From NCBI GenBank assembly GCA_032622095.1, contig CP136061.1:39191797-39255796 (forward strand): a DNA stretch of 64,000 nt. Reading direction: 5' to 3'. This document shows, in pieces, positions 13,299-23,644 of this stretch. The translations under genes and the position numbers were made by a program. The notes under the pieces are model-generated. The model was not told the DNA's origin and searched no databases. It saw only the letters and a list, made by a program, of their open reading frames with translations. The stretch's first letter is position 1. Every line of letters begins with the position of its first letter. This stretch comes from Siphonodentalium dalli (taxonomy: Eukaryota > Mollusca > Scaphopoda > Gadilida > Siphonodentaliidae).

Positions 13299-13435
13299 GT
13301 TATTATACAAGGTTGTGTACAGTACGCGTTTCCTTGTACGAGTCCAGATTGTGGTGAAAAGTCATATTGGACTCGATATGCAAAACTTGTCGAGTGCAAG
13401 AAAAACACATACTGCACACACCATTGTATAATGAC
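13299..13435. repeat. hairpin element with ~60-bp arms
   Basis: The left arm (GTTATTATACAAGGTTGTGT...) pairs with the right arm (...ACACACCATTGTATAATGAC). A second inner pair, GAGTCCA / TGGACTC, lies at the centre. Several mismatches are visible. Open frames of 67-94 codons cross the hairpin in three frames and are not protein-like. Confidence 0.55.
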
Positions 13436-13682
13436 ATTTGTATTATCTATCTGTATGTTTATCCAAATTTTTGGAATAAAACGTTTGTGGTTATTTTTGG
13501 TATTTGTCGGCACTTGATTCTCTATAAAAACCCATATTTGATCACCAGAATGCATGATTTGGAACAGTAAACACGGAAGTGAAAAATAAACTCAACGTGG
13601 AAGTGAAACGTCTGCTAATTCCACTAGAGTAGTGCGCGCATTACAATTTCACCGATTCATTTGCATTTGGCAATAGAGTTAC

Positions 13683-13775
13683 TTCGTGACGTCATGGAGT
13701 CCCGATACAAAACTAATATTAGACTCAATCGAGTCCGATATGACTTTTTTATCGGGACTCCGTGACGTCACGAAC
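13683..13775. repeat. hairpin with CRE-like TGACGTCA in both arms
   Basis: Arms of about 23 bp, TTCGTGACGTCATGGAGTCC and its complement GGACTCCGTGACGTCACGAA, flank about 45 bp. Each arm contains the palindrome TGACGTCA, the consensus CREB/ATF site. Whether it binds anything is unknown; the sequence shows only the motif and the hairpin. Confidence 0.65.
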
Positions 13776-14089
13776 TTTCGGAAATCCAATGTGACTTTTT
13801 GCCGGATTATCATGTGACCGCTTTTGCCCAATCAGAAATAGTGTTAGTTAATCGGTGGATAATATTACACGTTAGCTCCAATCGGGGCAAATCACTTCAA
13901 ATTTATATTCATAACCGTAAAGCGAAACGCGAAGAACCAAAGAACCAAGTTATACATGGAACCAATCTCTTTTCTAGGTTTTGTCCCGAAGGAATCCAAG
14001 CTACATTGGGTGATCTCTATCTGGTTCTGCTTATAGAACCAACTAGAGGTGTGACTGTCCCAATGGGACTAAGGATACGCCCCGTGTAA

Positions 14090-14410
14090 ACATTTAGTTA
14101 AAATAATAAAATAACAGTTCCCATAACAGGTGCACAACCATAACCCTAATCTTAAACCTATTGACCGAAAAATGTAGGAATAAAAGGGGAATAACTCCAC
14201 AGAAAAGGTCGAACAGACATCATAATCGCAGGTGCACATTTTCCCATGGTACTAAATAACAGTGCCAAGTTTCATGGAAATTGATCAAAAACGACTGAGA
14301 AAAACTCCGGACAAATTTGTGTCCACGGACGGCCGACGGACGACGGATGACGGACGGACAAGCTTAGTCCAGTGTACCCCCCACAACATTGTTGCGGGGG
14401 GGGGTATAAA
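14090..14410. repeat. dispersed repeat with GGACGACGGATGACGGACGG tail
   Basis: The phrase CCAAGTTTCATGGAAATTGA, then ACTCCGGACAAATTTGTGTC, then a run of GGACGG-like steps, and last the stem TACCCCCCACAAC / GTTGCGGGGGGGGTATAA, is a well-known layout for abundant short repeats in mollusc genomes. It has no coding sequence and lies beside the minisatellite at 14512. Confidence 0.5.
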
Positions 14411-14511
14411 ATGGAACCATATTGTGTCTTTTTGGGTTCCCCATTTGGTTCACTAAGTGCCTTCTATGACGTCATTATTTATTGTGGAACATTATTCTGG
14501 GATACTGAGCT

Positions 14512-14991
14512 ATCTAAGCATGTTTCAGGTGTCGTGGTTTCTAAGCATGTTTCGGGTGTCGTTGTTTCTAAGCATGTTTCAAGTGTCGTGGTTTCTAAGC
14601 ACGTTTCGGGTGTCGTTGTTTCTAAGCATGTTTCAGGTGTCGTGGGGTTTAAGCATGTTTCAGGTGTCGTGGTTTCTAAGAATGTTTCGGGTGTCGTTGT
14701 TTCTAAGCATGTTTCGGGTGTCGTGGTTTCTAAGCATGTTTCAGGTGTCGTGGTTTCTAAGCATGTTTCAGGTGTCGTGGTTTCTAATGGGATACTGTGT
14801 TACATATCTAAGCATGTTTCAGGTGTCGTGGCTTCTAATGGGATACTACGTTACAGATCTAAGCATGTTTCATGTGTCGAGGTTTCTAATGGGATACTAT
14901 GTTACAGATCTAAGCATGTTTCATGTGTCGAGGTTTCTAATGGGATACTATGTTACAGATCTAAGTATGTTTCAGGTGTCGTGGTTTCTAA
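14512..14991. repeat. 27-bp / 51-bp compound minisatellite
   Basis: About ten 27-bp units (core CTAAGCATGTTTCAGGTGTC) are followed by about four 51-bp units. Each 51-bp unit is the 27-bp core plus a 24-bp segment containing AATGGGATACTATGTTACAG. Both lengths are multiples of three, so two frames stay open throughout (219 and 184 codons), giving repeats such as SKHVSGVVV. This is an effect of unit length, not evidence for a protein. It lies in SRCR intron 2. Confidence 0.9.
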
Positions 14992-15337
14992 ATGTTCTAT
15001 TAGTAAATTAGTAAATACATTAAACTCTTAAAAATAGCACACGACGTTGTTTCACCGAATAGACCCCGAAGACGTGCTGATATCTGAAGGAAATGTCGAA
15101 TTATATTCATAAATTTGTTTTCCACACTTTGTTTCTCCTATCTATGCTATTAGAATAGAGTTACCACCTAACAACATGCCAATAATTATAGTCTAAATGT
15201 GATTCGAAACAACCTAGCTAGCTAGGCATGTGTGCATTGGTATTTCAAAGGAAAATGACGCTTGATATAGTCTTCCATTTACTATCTTAACCCCAAACGC
15301 GTGGACCGATTGTTATATTTTAGACTAGGACATTTAA

Positions 15338-15755
15338 AGGCCCACTTAATTTTCGAATCACCAGATCACATTATATACAACATATTCCATGTTATATACC
15401 ATTTGAAAGAGGAAGCTCCAAAACATATTATTAACTGATCCGCTCAAATAAACTGGGAACATGTTGCTTTTGTCGATGTACCAATGTGTGTCCTGCATGT
15501 AATGTTGATCCGGACTGTACAATAACGTCTATTATACTCAATGGAAGGGGAATAACTCTATATTTTAGTTTGAATTTTGATGCATTCTGGGTTGACAAGG
15601 GGGGAGTCTTGGCATGAATCTCTATCACTTGGTGGACAGTCCTAGCCCATAGCTGCTTCGTATTCTGGTGGAATATATATATTGTTTTGTTCCTCTCCCA
15701 AATGGTATATAATATGGAATAATGTAATCTGGGCATTCGAAAATTAAGTGGACCT
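15338..15755. mobile_element. 418-bp MITE flanked by TTAA
   Basis: Terminal inverted repeats of about 70 bp begin AGG(C/T)CCACTTAATTTTCGAA and run to ATACCATTTG...AGAGGAA. TTAA flanks both ends (15334-15337 and 15756-15759), which fits piggyBac-type target choice. The interior of about 270 bp is non-coding. It is a different family from the CCCTTTACCC MITE found elsewhere in the window. Confidence 0.75.
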
Positions 15756-16294
15756 TTAAGCTAGATTGTGTTCCCACATACACAACTTTGACGCAGGTTG
15801 GTTTTATAAAGAACCAAACTGTCCAGAAGGAACTAAAGAATTGAGGACCTAACCTAGTTGGCTCTATGTTGGTAGCTGGTTCTCTGGGGAACTAAGATGG
15901 GAACTGATTTAGAGTGTAGAAAACCAACAGAGAATCAAATGAATCGTTTTTCTCAACCAACTCTCAGAACCAATGGCTTTGAAAAGTCGTCCCGTGTTTG
16001 AGCCCATTAAGTTGTGAACACTAAATTTTGTTATCGGCGGAGAACACATAGAAAATTAACTTATTATTCATTTGAAACTACATCATAAAACCAAAGATTC
16101 TGAAATGTTGTCCCGTAGTTGAATCCGTAGGTTCTGAACTAATTGTTTTGGTTTCTGCACCAGAAACAGACAGGACACCAAATGATTCCTCCCCCAGAAC
16201 TAAACCAAGAACCCGATGAGTCTGCATCCCCACATATTTGGAATCAGTCGGTTCTGAAAAATAATGTGTATATCCTCATAGAAAACCGATTGAA

Positions 16295-17453
16295 GAATCA
16301 GATGATCTCCCCGAACCAAGAACGAGATGATCTCCCCGACCCAAGCATCATGTGATCTCCCTGACCCAAGCATCATGTGATCTCCCCGACCAAAGAATCA
16401 TGTGATTTCCCCGACCAAAGAATCATGTGATCTCCCCGTCGAAAGAATCATGTGATCTCCCTGACCCAAGAATCATGCGATCTCCCCGACCAATGAATCA
16501 TGTGATCTCCCCGTCCAAAGAATCACGTGATCTCCCTGACCAAAGAATCATGTTATCTCCCCGACCAAAGAATCATGTGATCTCCCCGACCAACGAATCA
16601 TGTGATCTGCCCGACAAAGAATCATGTGATCTCCCTGACCCAAGAATCATGCGATCTTCCCGACCAAAGATTCATGTGATCTCCCCGACCAAAGAATCAT
16701 GTGATCTCCCTGACACAAGAACCATGTGATCTCCCCGATAAAGAATCATGTGATCTCCCCGACCAAAGAATCATGTGATCTCCCCGACTCAAGAATCAAA
16801 TGATCTCCCCGACCAAAGAATCATGTCATCTCCCCGACAAAGAATCGTGTGATCTCCCTGACCAAAGAATCATCTGATCTCCCTGACCCAAGAATCATGC
16901 GATCTTCCCGACCCAAGAATCAGATGATCTCATCGACCCAAGAATCAGGTGATCTCCCCGGCCCGAGAACCAAATGATCTCCCCGACCCAAGAATCACGT
17001 GATCTCCACCACCCAAGAATCGGGTGATCTCATCGACCCAAGAATCAGGTGATCTCCCCGGCCCGAGAACCAAATGATCTCCCCGGCCCGAGAACCAAAT
17101 GATCTCCCCGACCCAAGAATCACGTGATCTCCACCACCCAAGAACCAAATGATCTCCGCGACCCAAGAAACAAATGATCTCCCCGACCCAAGAATCAAAT
17201 TATCTCCCCGACCCAAGAATCAAATTATCTCCCCGACCCAAGAATCAAATTATCTCCCCGACCAATAATCAAATGATCCCCCCGACCCAAGAATCATGTT
17301 ATATCCCCATCACAAGAACCAAATAATCTCACCGCCCCAAAAACCCTGGTGATATCCCCCACCCAATAATCAGGTGATCTCCCCGACCCAAGAGATCCAA
17401 ATGATCTCCCCGACCCAAGAATCATGTGATCTCCACCACCCAAGAACCAAATG
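16295..17453. repeat. 25-bp minisatellite, about 46 units
   Basis: The unit is GAATCATGTGATCTCCCCGA plus CCAAA or CCCAA. The first part (to about 16910) is fairly even. The second part shows higher-order repetition: a block with CACGTGATCTCCACCACCCA and GGCCCGAGAACCAAATG recurs at about 16955, 17040 and 17120. Open frames of 60-100 codons on both strands come from the repeat and are not genes. It lies in SRCR intron 2. Confidence 0.92.
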
Positions 17454-17957
17454 AAGTATCTGTAAATTCTCAACACATTTATTTTCTCGTGTTTTGATTA
17501 ATAATTCTAAAATAATCACGCTCAATACTACTTCAATTTATTAAGTAACAAGATAACCGAAAACATCCGGTAACGTGTCAATATCACTTCCAAAACGCAA
17601 ATATACTCCACCAAATATAATTATCTTGACAACATATGGAGAATTATTTATATCCATTAATCACATTTCTTATTAAACCTTCGATATGGCATGTACTATG
17701 TCGTGAGCAACTTACACTATATTTAAATGTCATTTTGTCAGCTTCGTACACCGAAGATTCCACATTCTGATAATCTGCCGTTGGTGTGGTTAAAGGCACC
17801 TGTGATAACTAACCACTGTCGTGAACTCGTGAAATACCGCTCCCCACGTGATGTTAGCTTTGGTCTGATTTGCCATGTGGAAACGATATCATGTACGTTC
17901 GTTTGTGTGGGCTGTATGCAGTGCTAAGGGAATGATGTGCAGCTAACAGCAACTTAC

Positions 17958-17997
17958 CTGTGGTATTTGCAGACCCACATAATATTGAGAACGTTAC
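17958..17997 (-). CDS. SRCR gene, exon 2: end of signal peptide
   Basis: A 40-nt minus-strand exon with an acceptor (TTCTTTATTCGCAG) and a consensus donor (CACAG|GTAAGTT). It reads VTFSILCGSANTT plus one extra base, so it enters in phase 0 and leaves in phase 1. Joined to exon 1, the first 24 residues form a full signal peptide, with likely cleavage after GSA. The phase-1 exit matches the phase-1 start of the SRCR exon at 10796-11098, where the split codon becomes GAC (Asp). Exons this small are easily missed by gene finders. The support is the pair of good splice sites, the phase agreement and the sense of the joined peptide. A transcript crossing the junctions would settle it. Confidence 0.72.
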
Positions 17998-19111
17998 CTG
18001 CGAATAAAGAAAGTACAGTGTGTGTCAATTAATCGGAATTCAAAGTTAGTCACCCTTCCTAATTTAAATATTTTGCTTGCATAAAAAGTCAAAAATGTTC
18101 ATTGCATAAATGAGTCAAAAGTCCTAAATTAATTGGGAGTTATTTTGGGATATATGTTTTAATAAACTTCCAAATTTATAGGCATCATAAGTGCCGACAA
18201 ATTGTAAATTTACCCACGTTTATTGTATGAATAAATTGTGTTGGGTTGCGTGAGGACAATTCACAACCATTTTGGACAACTTGAGAGAGGATACTGCACT
18301 TCAAATATATGATGAGCCATTATCTTTGGCATATGCACAAGCATTTTGTTTTTATTTTCGACAGAAATGGTAAGCGTAAACATATTCCCATTTTCAACCA
18401 AAACCACCAAAACCATACCATGGCAGAGCGAATGTCAGTAAATAAGCTGCATCTACATGATAAAGCTATGGTAGCACTGCATAATAATTGAAATAAAAAC
18501 ACAGTTTGCATAAATCAAATAACAATATTTTGAATATTTTCTTGCAAGCGCAAAAATACAAAAATCAGGGGAGAGCAATCGGGCTTTATCCTATAACCAA
18601 TCACACGGAGTTGAAAATACGAAAATCATATTACGCATCCAAATGTTTCACTTCGTTGTGAACTTTCAGTTTTGTAAATTAATTGACCCCTCAAACCAAA
18701 ACTGGCAGTTATGCCACCCAAATACTTATTCAAAGCAGACCTTACGTGATTACTGTGATACGCATTTGAAAAAGACGTTATATTTGGGGCAACATATAAC
18801 CACCAAATTAACATTGTAACCCTTTTATTAAGCTTGTAGTGACAAATTAGTCTTATTCACAGTGACAACTTAATAAGAGATAAATCTGTTTACAACACAC
18901 TGCTTCTATTTGTATTTTACAATTAACACCTGCTGTCAGGTCTATAAATGCACAATCGAGGCGACAATAGATATGGGAAAACATAGCACTTCGTCTGCTC
19001 AGTGAAGCCTAGACAGTTTGAACAAACTCTTCATTTCATAGATACAATAGACAACCCTGGGATAATCTAAATGAATTGACATATTCTCAAACCATCCAAT
19101 ACACCTGTATG

Positions 19112-20040
19112 TTTAACGGAGGACGTAACCAGCGACGGATCGATGGGTTCGGACGAACCCGCCCTCGAATGAACGATGTCCTGTCATGTATGTATATTTA
19201 CATACTAAGTGTTGTCATCACTAAATCCAGCATTCCGATTGGTCGGCGCACACGTGGCTAGTTGCAGTTATTTCTCGGTGAATGCGCAACGCCTCATAAC
19301 ACCAAGCTAATAACACCATCGATACGTCATTGGGTTTGGAAAGACGAACCCGTAATGTTTTGGGCGCATTTGGACTCGCGCAGGATTGACTTAATACATC
19401 ATCGGGATCAATATGAAGAGAAATTGTTCCTATTAACTTTTGCCAAGGGTGCTATTTGATATTTTGGGCTGTTTTTGTCACGATACACTTTTCGATTTAA
19501 ATACATTTACAAAAGTGGCTTTTTCGCTAAATGTATATAAATATAAGGATTAACTGTCATGTGGACTATTTTTATGGAGATGTAACCGTGAGGGAAGTGG
19601 TCATAACTTGTATGTAAAACCATTCGGGTTTTACACAAGTTATGTCCACTTACCTCACGGTTACATCTCCATAAAAACAGTCCACATGACAGTTAATCCT
19701 TATTTAACGGAGGACGTAACCAGCGACGGTTCGATGGGTTCGGACGAACCCGCCCTCGAATGAACGATGTTTAACGGAGGACGTAACCAGCGACGGTTCT
19801 ATGGGTTCGGACGAACGCGCCCTCGAATGAACGATGTTTAACGGAGGACGTAACCAGCGACGGTTCTATGGGTTCGGACGAACGCGCCCTCGAATGAACG
19901 ATGTTTAACGGAGGACGTAACCAGCGACGGTTCTATGGGTTCGGACGAACCCGCCCTCGAATGAACGACGTTTAACGGAGGACGTAACCAGCGACGGTTC
20001 GATGGGTTCGGACGAACACGCCCTCGAATGAACGATGCCC
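19112..20040. repeat. 67-bp tandem repeat, one unit plus five
   Basis: The unit starts TTTAACGGAGGACGTAACCA and contains the small palindrome GGGTTCGGACGAACCC. One unit lies at 19112-19178; five more run from 19703 to 20038. The first and last units share their right flank (CCTGTCATG, then ATATTTA), so the array probably grew from one locus that was then split. A 161-bp palindrome abuts the left edge of the five-unit block. Confidence 0.88.
19543..19703. mobile_element. 161-bp near-perfect palindrome
   Basis: The sequence from ATAAGGATTAACTGTCATG to CATGACAGTTAATCCTTAT is one hairpin with arms of about 78 bp and a tiny loop near 19622. Only a few mismatches are seen. TA lies at both ends, compatible with a TA target duplication as in Tc1/mariner-type MITEs, but this could also be part of the palindrome itself. 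Confidence 0.8.
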
Positions 20041-20204
20041 TGTCATGGATGGATATTTATATGGTTAAAATATCCGAGCGGATGTTAAACAATGTTCATA
20101 TTGTGTGCGAAGTTTGTCTGGAATCGGACTGAATTTGAGAATGACAAATATATAATTAGTTCCATTATTAGGCTATAATCCGCTAAGTCATATAGCTATA
20201 GGCT

Positions 20205-20600
20205 AAATATAACCCTTTCGTGACGGCAGCCTCGCATTTATGAGAATGCATTAGCCTAACAATTGTTTATCATTTTCTGACATTTTTAAACAATATTTGA
20301 CTTTTTTTATCATTTTTTCTTACACTCTTTAAAAATTTTGATCATTTTTGATAAACTTTTCCTACAATGTATAGAAATGTTTATCGTTTTTCTTATATTC
20401 TTTAACAATTTTATAAAAAAAAAAAATTCTTACATTCTTTAACAATTTCCATCCTTACTTCTTACATTCTTAAACAACTTTTATCATTTTTTATCATTAT
20501 TTGTTACATTCTTTATCAATTGTTATCCCTTCTTCTTACATTCTTTAACAACTTTTATAATTTGTTATCATAATTTCTTACATTCTTTAATAATTGTTTC
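20205..20600. pseudogene. relic of the CCCTTTACCC MITE with expanded T-rich spacer
   Basis: ATAACCCTTTCGTGACGG followed by CCTCGCATTTATGAGAATGCATTAGCCTAAC matches, with decay, the left end and hairpin arm of the piggyBac-like MITE. After it, the spacer phrase TTCTTACATTCTTTAACAA of that MITE is repeated at least six times in degenerate form up to about 20600. No right end is seen. Confidence 0.5.
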
Positions 20601-20935
20601 ATTTAGGTTGATAATCTGCTGATAATCGCCTAAATTTGAGTCGGTAATGTGCTGAAAATGAGAGCGTTTTAGTGACAATTGGACTAAAATGGGACCATTC
20701 TAAGCAGATTTTGTGATCATAATGACACCAATAAGCCAATTCTGGACTGTTCTTAAACATGCGTTTTCACGGCGGCCAGAATCAACTTATAAAACGAAAT
20801 AGCGGACATGACTCCAAAATCTGCTAATTCAGAAAATCATAATCACATTATGTACCTATTTTATTTTATATGTCGATTATGTGCGTATTTCCGGAACGAT
20901 ATGTTGCTCTACTATGTACAATTGTCAAGATCAAA
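20600..20935 (+). mobile_element. palindromic MITE family, copy a
   Basis: A diverged copy of a non-autonomous family that recurs in this window. Hallmarks are AGATAATCTGCTTAGAATCG, GAGTCGATAATGTGCTGAAA, its inverted partner CACATTATCGACTC, then CAACTCACGACTTTTCAGGT and CACATTATGTACCTATTT, ending near CGATTATGTGCGTATTT. The internal hairpin is eroded in this copy. Confidence 0.7.
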
Positions 20936-21097
20936 TCCGTATTTTCGTATTTTTCACGAATACTTCGTTGGTCAATATTGGACGGTTATGTTCAAGATTC
21001 AAGAGCTGTATATTTTCTTACAATTAATAGCACGAGTTTCAAAATCAATGCTGACGAGTGTGTGAGACGCAACAATAAATAAAATTTTGACATGTTC

Positions 21098-21445
21098 TCC
21101 AGAAAATCCGCATATTATCTGCTTACAATATAACTTGTTTCAGGTTGATAACAGCTGAGAATAGCCTCATCTTGAATCGATAATGTGCTGAAAATGATAA
21201 CGATTTAGTGACATTATCGACCCATAATGAGTGAGTCGATTCTAAACAGATTATTTGCGCACAATGGCACATATTGGACAACTCACGACTTTTCAGGTGT
21301 AAGCTCTTTAACATGTGTTCACTGTGGCACGCGCCATAAAACTAAATAATGGACATGACTCCATTAGCCGCGTATTGCAGAATCAAACAATCACAGTAAC
21401 TATTTCACTTTATAGGTCGATTATGTGCGTATTATCGCGCGGATA
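21098..21445 (+). mobile_element. palindromic MITE family, copy b
   Basis: Same order of blocks as copy a, starting CTCCAGAAAATCCGCATATT and ending CGATTATGTGCGTATT. The central inverted pair (ATCGATAATGTGC / CATTATCGACCC) is visible. Copies a and b are direct neighbours about 160 bp apart in SRCR intron 1. Confidence 0.75.
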
Positions 21446-22040
21446 AGTAAATATGTCTGATTATATTTTCTTATTTAATGCACCATTGCAGTTATCGATC
21501 TATTCCCTGGAAATGACAATAGCAGTTGTTTGGTTAAAGTGTAGGATACACTGGTGTAAACAGGGTTCGGAGTGACATCTAGAGAATGCGGGAGGAATAT
21601 ATAGGAGAGAATAAAATAGACACTGGCCCCTGATTGGTCAATAGTCTTGTGTGCTTTTCGCATAACATAATTAATCACACCTCTTCCCTATGATTTCACA
21701 TAGGTAAAATAACCATTGGCACAGGAATTCACTCTTTGGTGTGGTCTAAAATATGACAGTATTTTTTATGCAGTTCTGACAATAGTTACGAAAACACAAG
21801 ATTTAAAGGCGAATTCTCTGCTAGACAGACATGATTGTTTTGTGTAAAACGTTTCCCAAAATGTCAATTTTTCAGATTTAAAGAAAAGTTTTGACCCAAC
21901 ATTTATATTGCCAACAGTATACGCTAAGACGTTAGCACTGAGGCCTATGGAAAAGATTTACAACAGTGTAACCTGTATATATCTTCCGTTAGAGAGAACA
22001 TAATGTCTAGCTACCAATTAATGTAATATGATATACTCAC

Positions 22041-22073
22041 GGCGACAATAACGATTAACAGGAGATCTTTCAT
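22041..22073 (-). CDS. SRCR gene, exon 1: start of signal peptide
   Basis: First coding exon of the secreted or membrane SRCR protein assembled in this window. The minus strand reads ATG then MKDLLLIVIVA, and ends at a strong donor (GCC|GTGAGTAT). The start context has A at -3. The 33 nt end in phase 0. Spliced to the exon at 17958-17997 it makes a classic signal peptide: a short charged start (MKD), a hydrophobic core of about 14 residues, and a small-residue c-region. I chose this start because no other ATG nearby gives a hydrophobic leader ending at a good donor. A reversed CCAAT motif lies about 115 bp upstream, but I see no convincing TATA box. That the exon belongs with the SRCR exons is inferred from strand, order and matching phases. 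Confidence 0.72.
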
Positions 22074-22539
22074 TTTGCTTCCGATAGTTCATATACTCGG
22101 ATTCGTAATGGTCCTCCGTCGTCAATGCGACACTAAACACAATTTAACTTCCTCTTTGGGACCTATCTCTTGGTTGGTTCGTACGCTAAGCCAATCACAC
22201 TATAGCATGATATAGAACATACACTTAATATTTCGTTTTCTCTTTAGTCGTGTTCACTGAGCTATGGTTATGTGCTAAAATAAGAATGTCTGTAGAGTAG
22301 ATAATGTGAACGATAGTATTCACCCCCTACATCCTGCTTACAATCTGAGAAGGCTAACATAGCATTAAAAATAAACGCATTTGAAAAATTGCAACCACCC
22401 TAAAATATATTAAGTTCTTCCTGTTCACGATTCGTTGAATTAACTGCTATAATAATGAAAGTGTCAATGGCACTGTAGCTCAACATGGGGAGGATTTAAT
22501 TATTTGCTGAGCATAAAAGAATGATAAAGAAGAAGTCAC

Positions 22540-23640
22540 GCAGAAGTTCCATATAAAGTTTTATCGTGATCGGATGAGGGATATGGTCTGTTGGTGCGCC
22601 AAATGATTTAGTCATACAAAGAGTAAATTCCAAGATGGCCGCAAATTTTAAATCCAAGTTGGCTGCTGGCGGCCATGCTATTCATCATACTTCGGAAAAA
22701 TTCGATAGCTCCCATATATAGGTCACCTGAGCAAAATATGAAGTTTGGTGGTCATCAGATGAGGGATGTGGTTTGTAGGGTTTACCAAAGGATTTAGTCA
22801 TGCAAAGAGTAAGATCCGGCTGAAAGCGGCCTTGTTTTTCATCGAAATTCGGAAAAATTTGATAGCTCCCATTTAGATGTCAACCTGAAACTACATATGA
22901 TTTTGGTGATCGTCAGATGAGGGATGTGGGATGGAGGGTGTGCCAAATGATTTAGTCGTGCAAATAATAAAATCAAAGATAGATACCGGCGTCCATGTTT
23001 TTTTTCATCGAATATCGTTCAAATTCGATAGGTCACATCAACAGGTGATCAAAATGGTGTGTGCAAAATAAAATAATTATCCGGCTATAAATGCGGTCTG
23101 TAGGGTTTGCCAATGGATTCAAATTTGAAATAAAAAAATTGATAGCTCGCATCTAGAGGTCACCCCGAAGATCCATATGAATTAAGTTTGGTGATTATCA
23201 CATGAGGGATGTGGTCTGTAGGGTGTGCCAAAGGATTTAGTCATGCAAAGAGTAAAATCCAAGATGGCTGCCGACGGCATTGTTTTTCATCGAAAATCGT
23301 TCAAATTCGATAGCTTCCTTCCACTGATGAGCAAAATCGTGTGTGAAAATTAAAAAAATTATCCGGCTATAAATACGGGCTGTACGGTGTGCCGATGGAT
23401 TCAAATTTGAAACCCAAGATGGCTGCTGGCTGCCATGTTTTTCATCGAAATTCGGAAAAATTAAGATAGCTCCCATCTACAGGTCACCCTGAAGCAACAT
23501 GTGAAGTTTGGTGAAGATCGAATGAGTGGTGCGGCCTGTAGGGCGTGCCGAAGGAAATTGTTGACTCACGGGCGGAGGCACACGAGGACAACGGACGCCA
23601 ACCCATGACCAATAGCTCAAACTATACGTTGTAAAGTTGA
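22540..23640. repeat. ~160-bp diverged tandem repeat, about seven units
   Basis: Landmarks such as GATGAGGGATGTGGTCTGTA, GATTTAGTCATGCAAAGAGT, AAGATGGCTGC and CATCGAAAATCG recur roughly every 155-185 bp. The block ends with GGACAACGGACGCCAACCCA, TGACCAATAGCTCAAAC and AGTTGAGCTAATAATG. That tail is typical of an abundant repeat type in mollusc genomes; an inverted fragment of it is at 6865-7110. Short open frames here are not genes. Confidence 0.8.
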
Positions 23641-23644
23641 GCTA

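Larger units (their letters stand above)
11099..17957 (-). other. SRCR gene, intron 2
   Basis: A 6.9-kb intron between the signal peptide and the first SRCR domain. It contains two large minisatellites, a LINE endonuclease fragment, a TTAA-flanked MITE and three hairpin elements, each listed separately. Segments 11100-12350 and 17460-17950 show no feature I can support. Confidence 0.6.
17998..22040 (-). other. SRCR gene, intron 1
   Basis: A 4.0-kb intron inferred between signal-peptide exons 1 and 2, bounded by GTGAGT and TTCGCAG on the minus strand. It holds the 67-bp tandem repeat with its palindrome, a relic of the piggyBac-like MITE, and two copies of the palindromic MITE family. The segments 18000-19100 and 21450-22030 show no repeat or exon I recognise. 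Confidence 0.6.

Noticed and set aside
14372-15031. Open frames of 219 and 184 codons
   Set aside because: Both lie in the 27/51-bp minisatellite; a unit length divisible by three keeps frames open. There are no splice or start signals and no domain.
16427-16729. 100-codon frame rich in Ser, Pro and Asp
   Set aside because: It is a readout of the 25-bp minisatellite (a 25-residue period from three units), without start context or domain.
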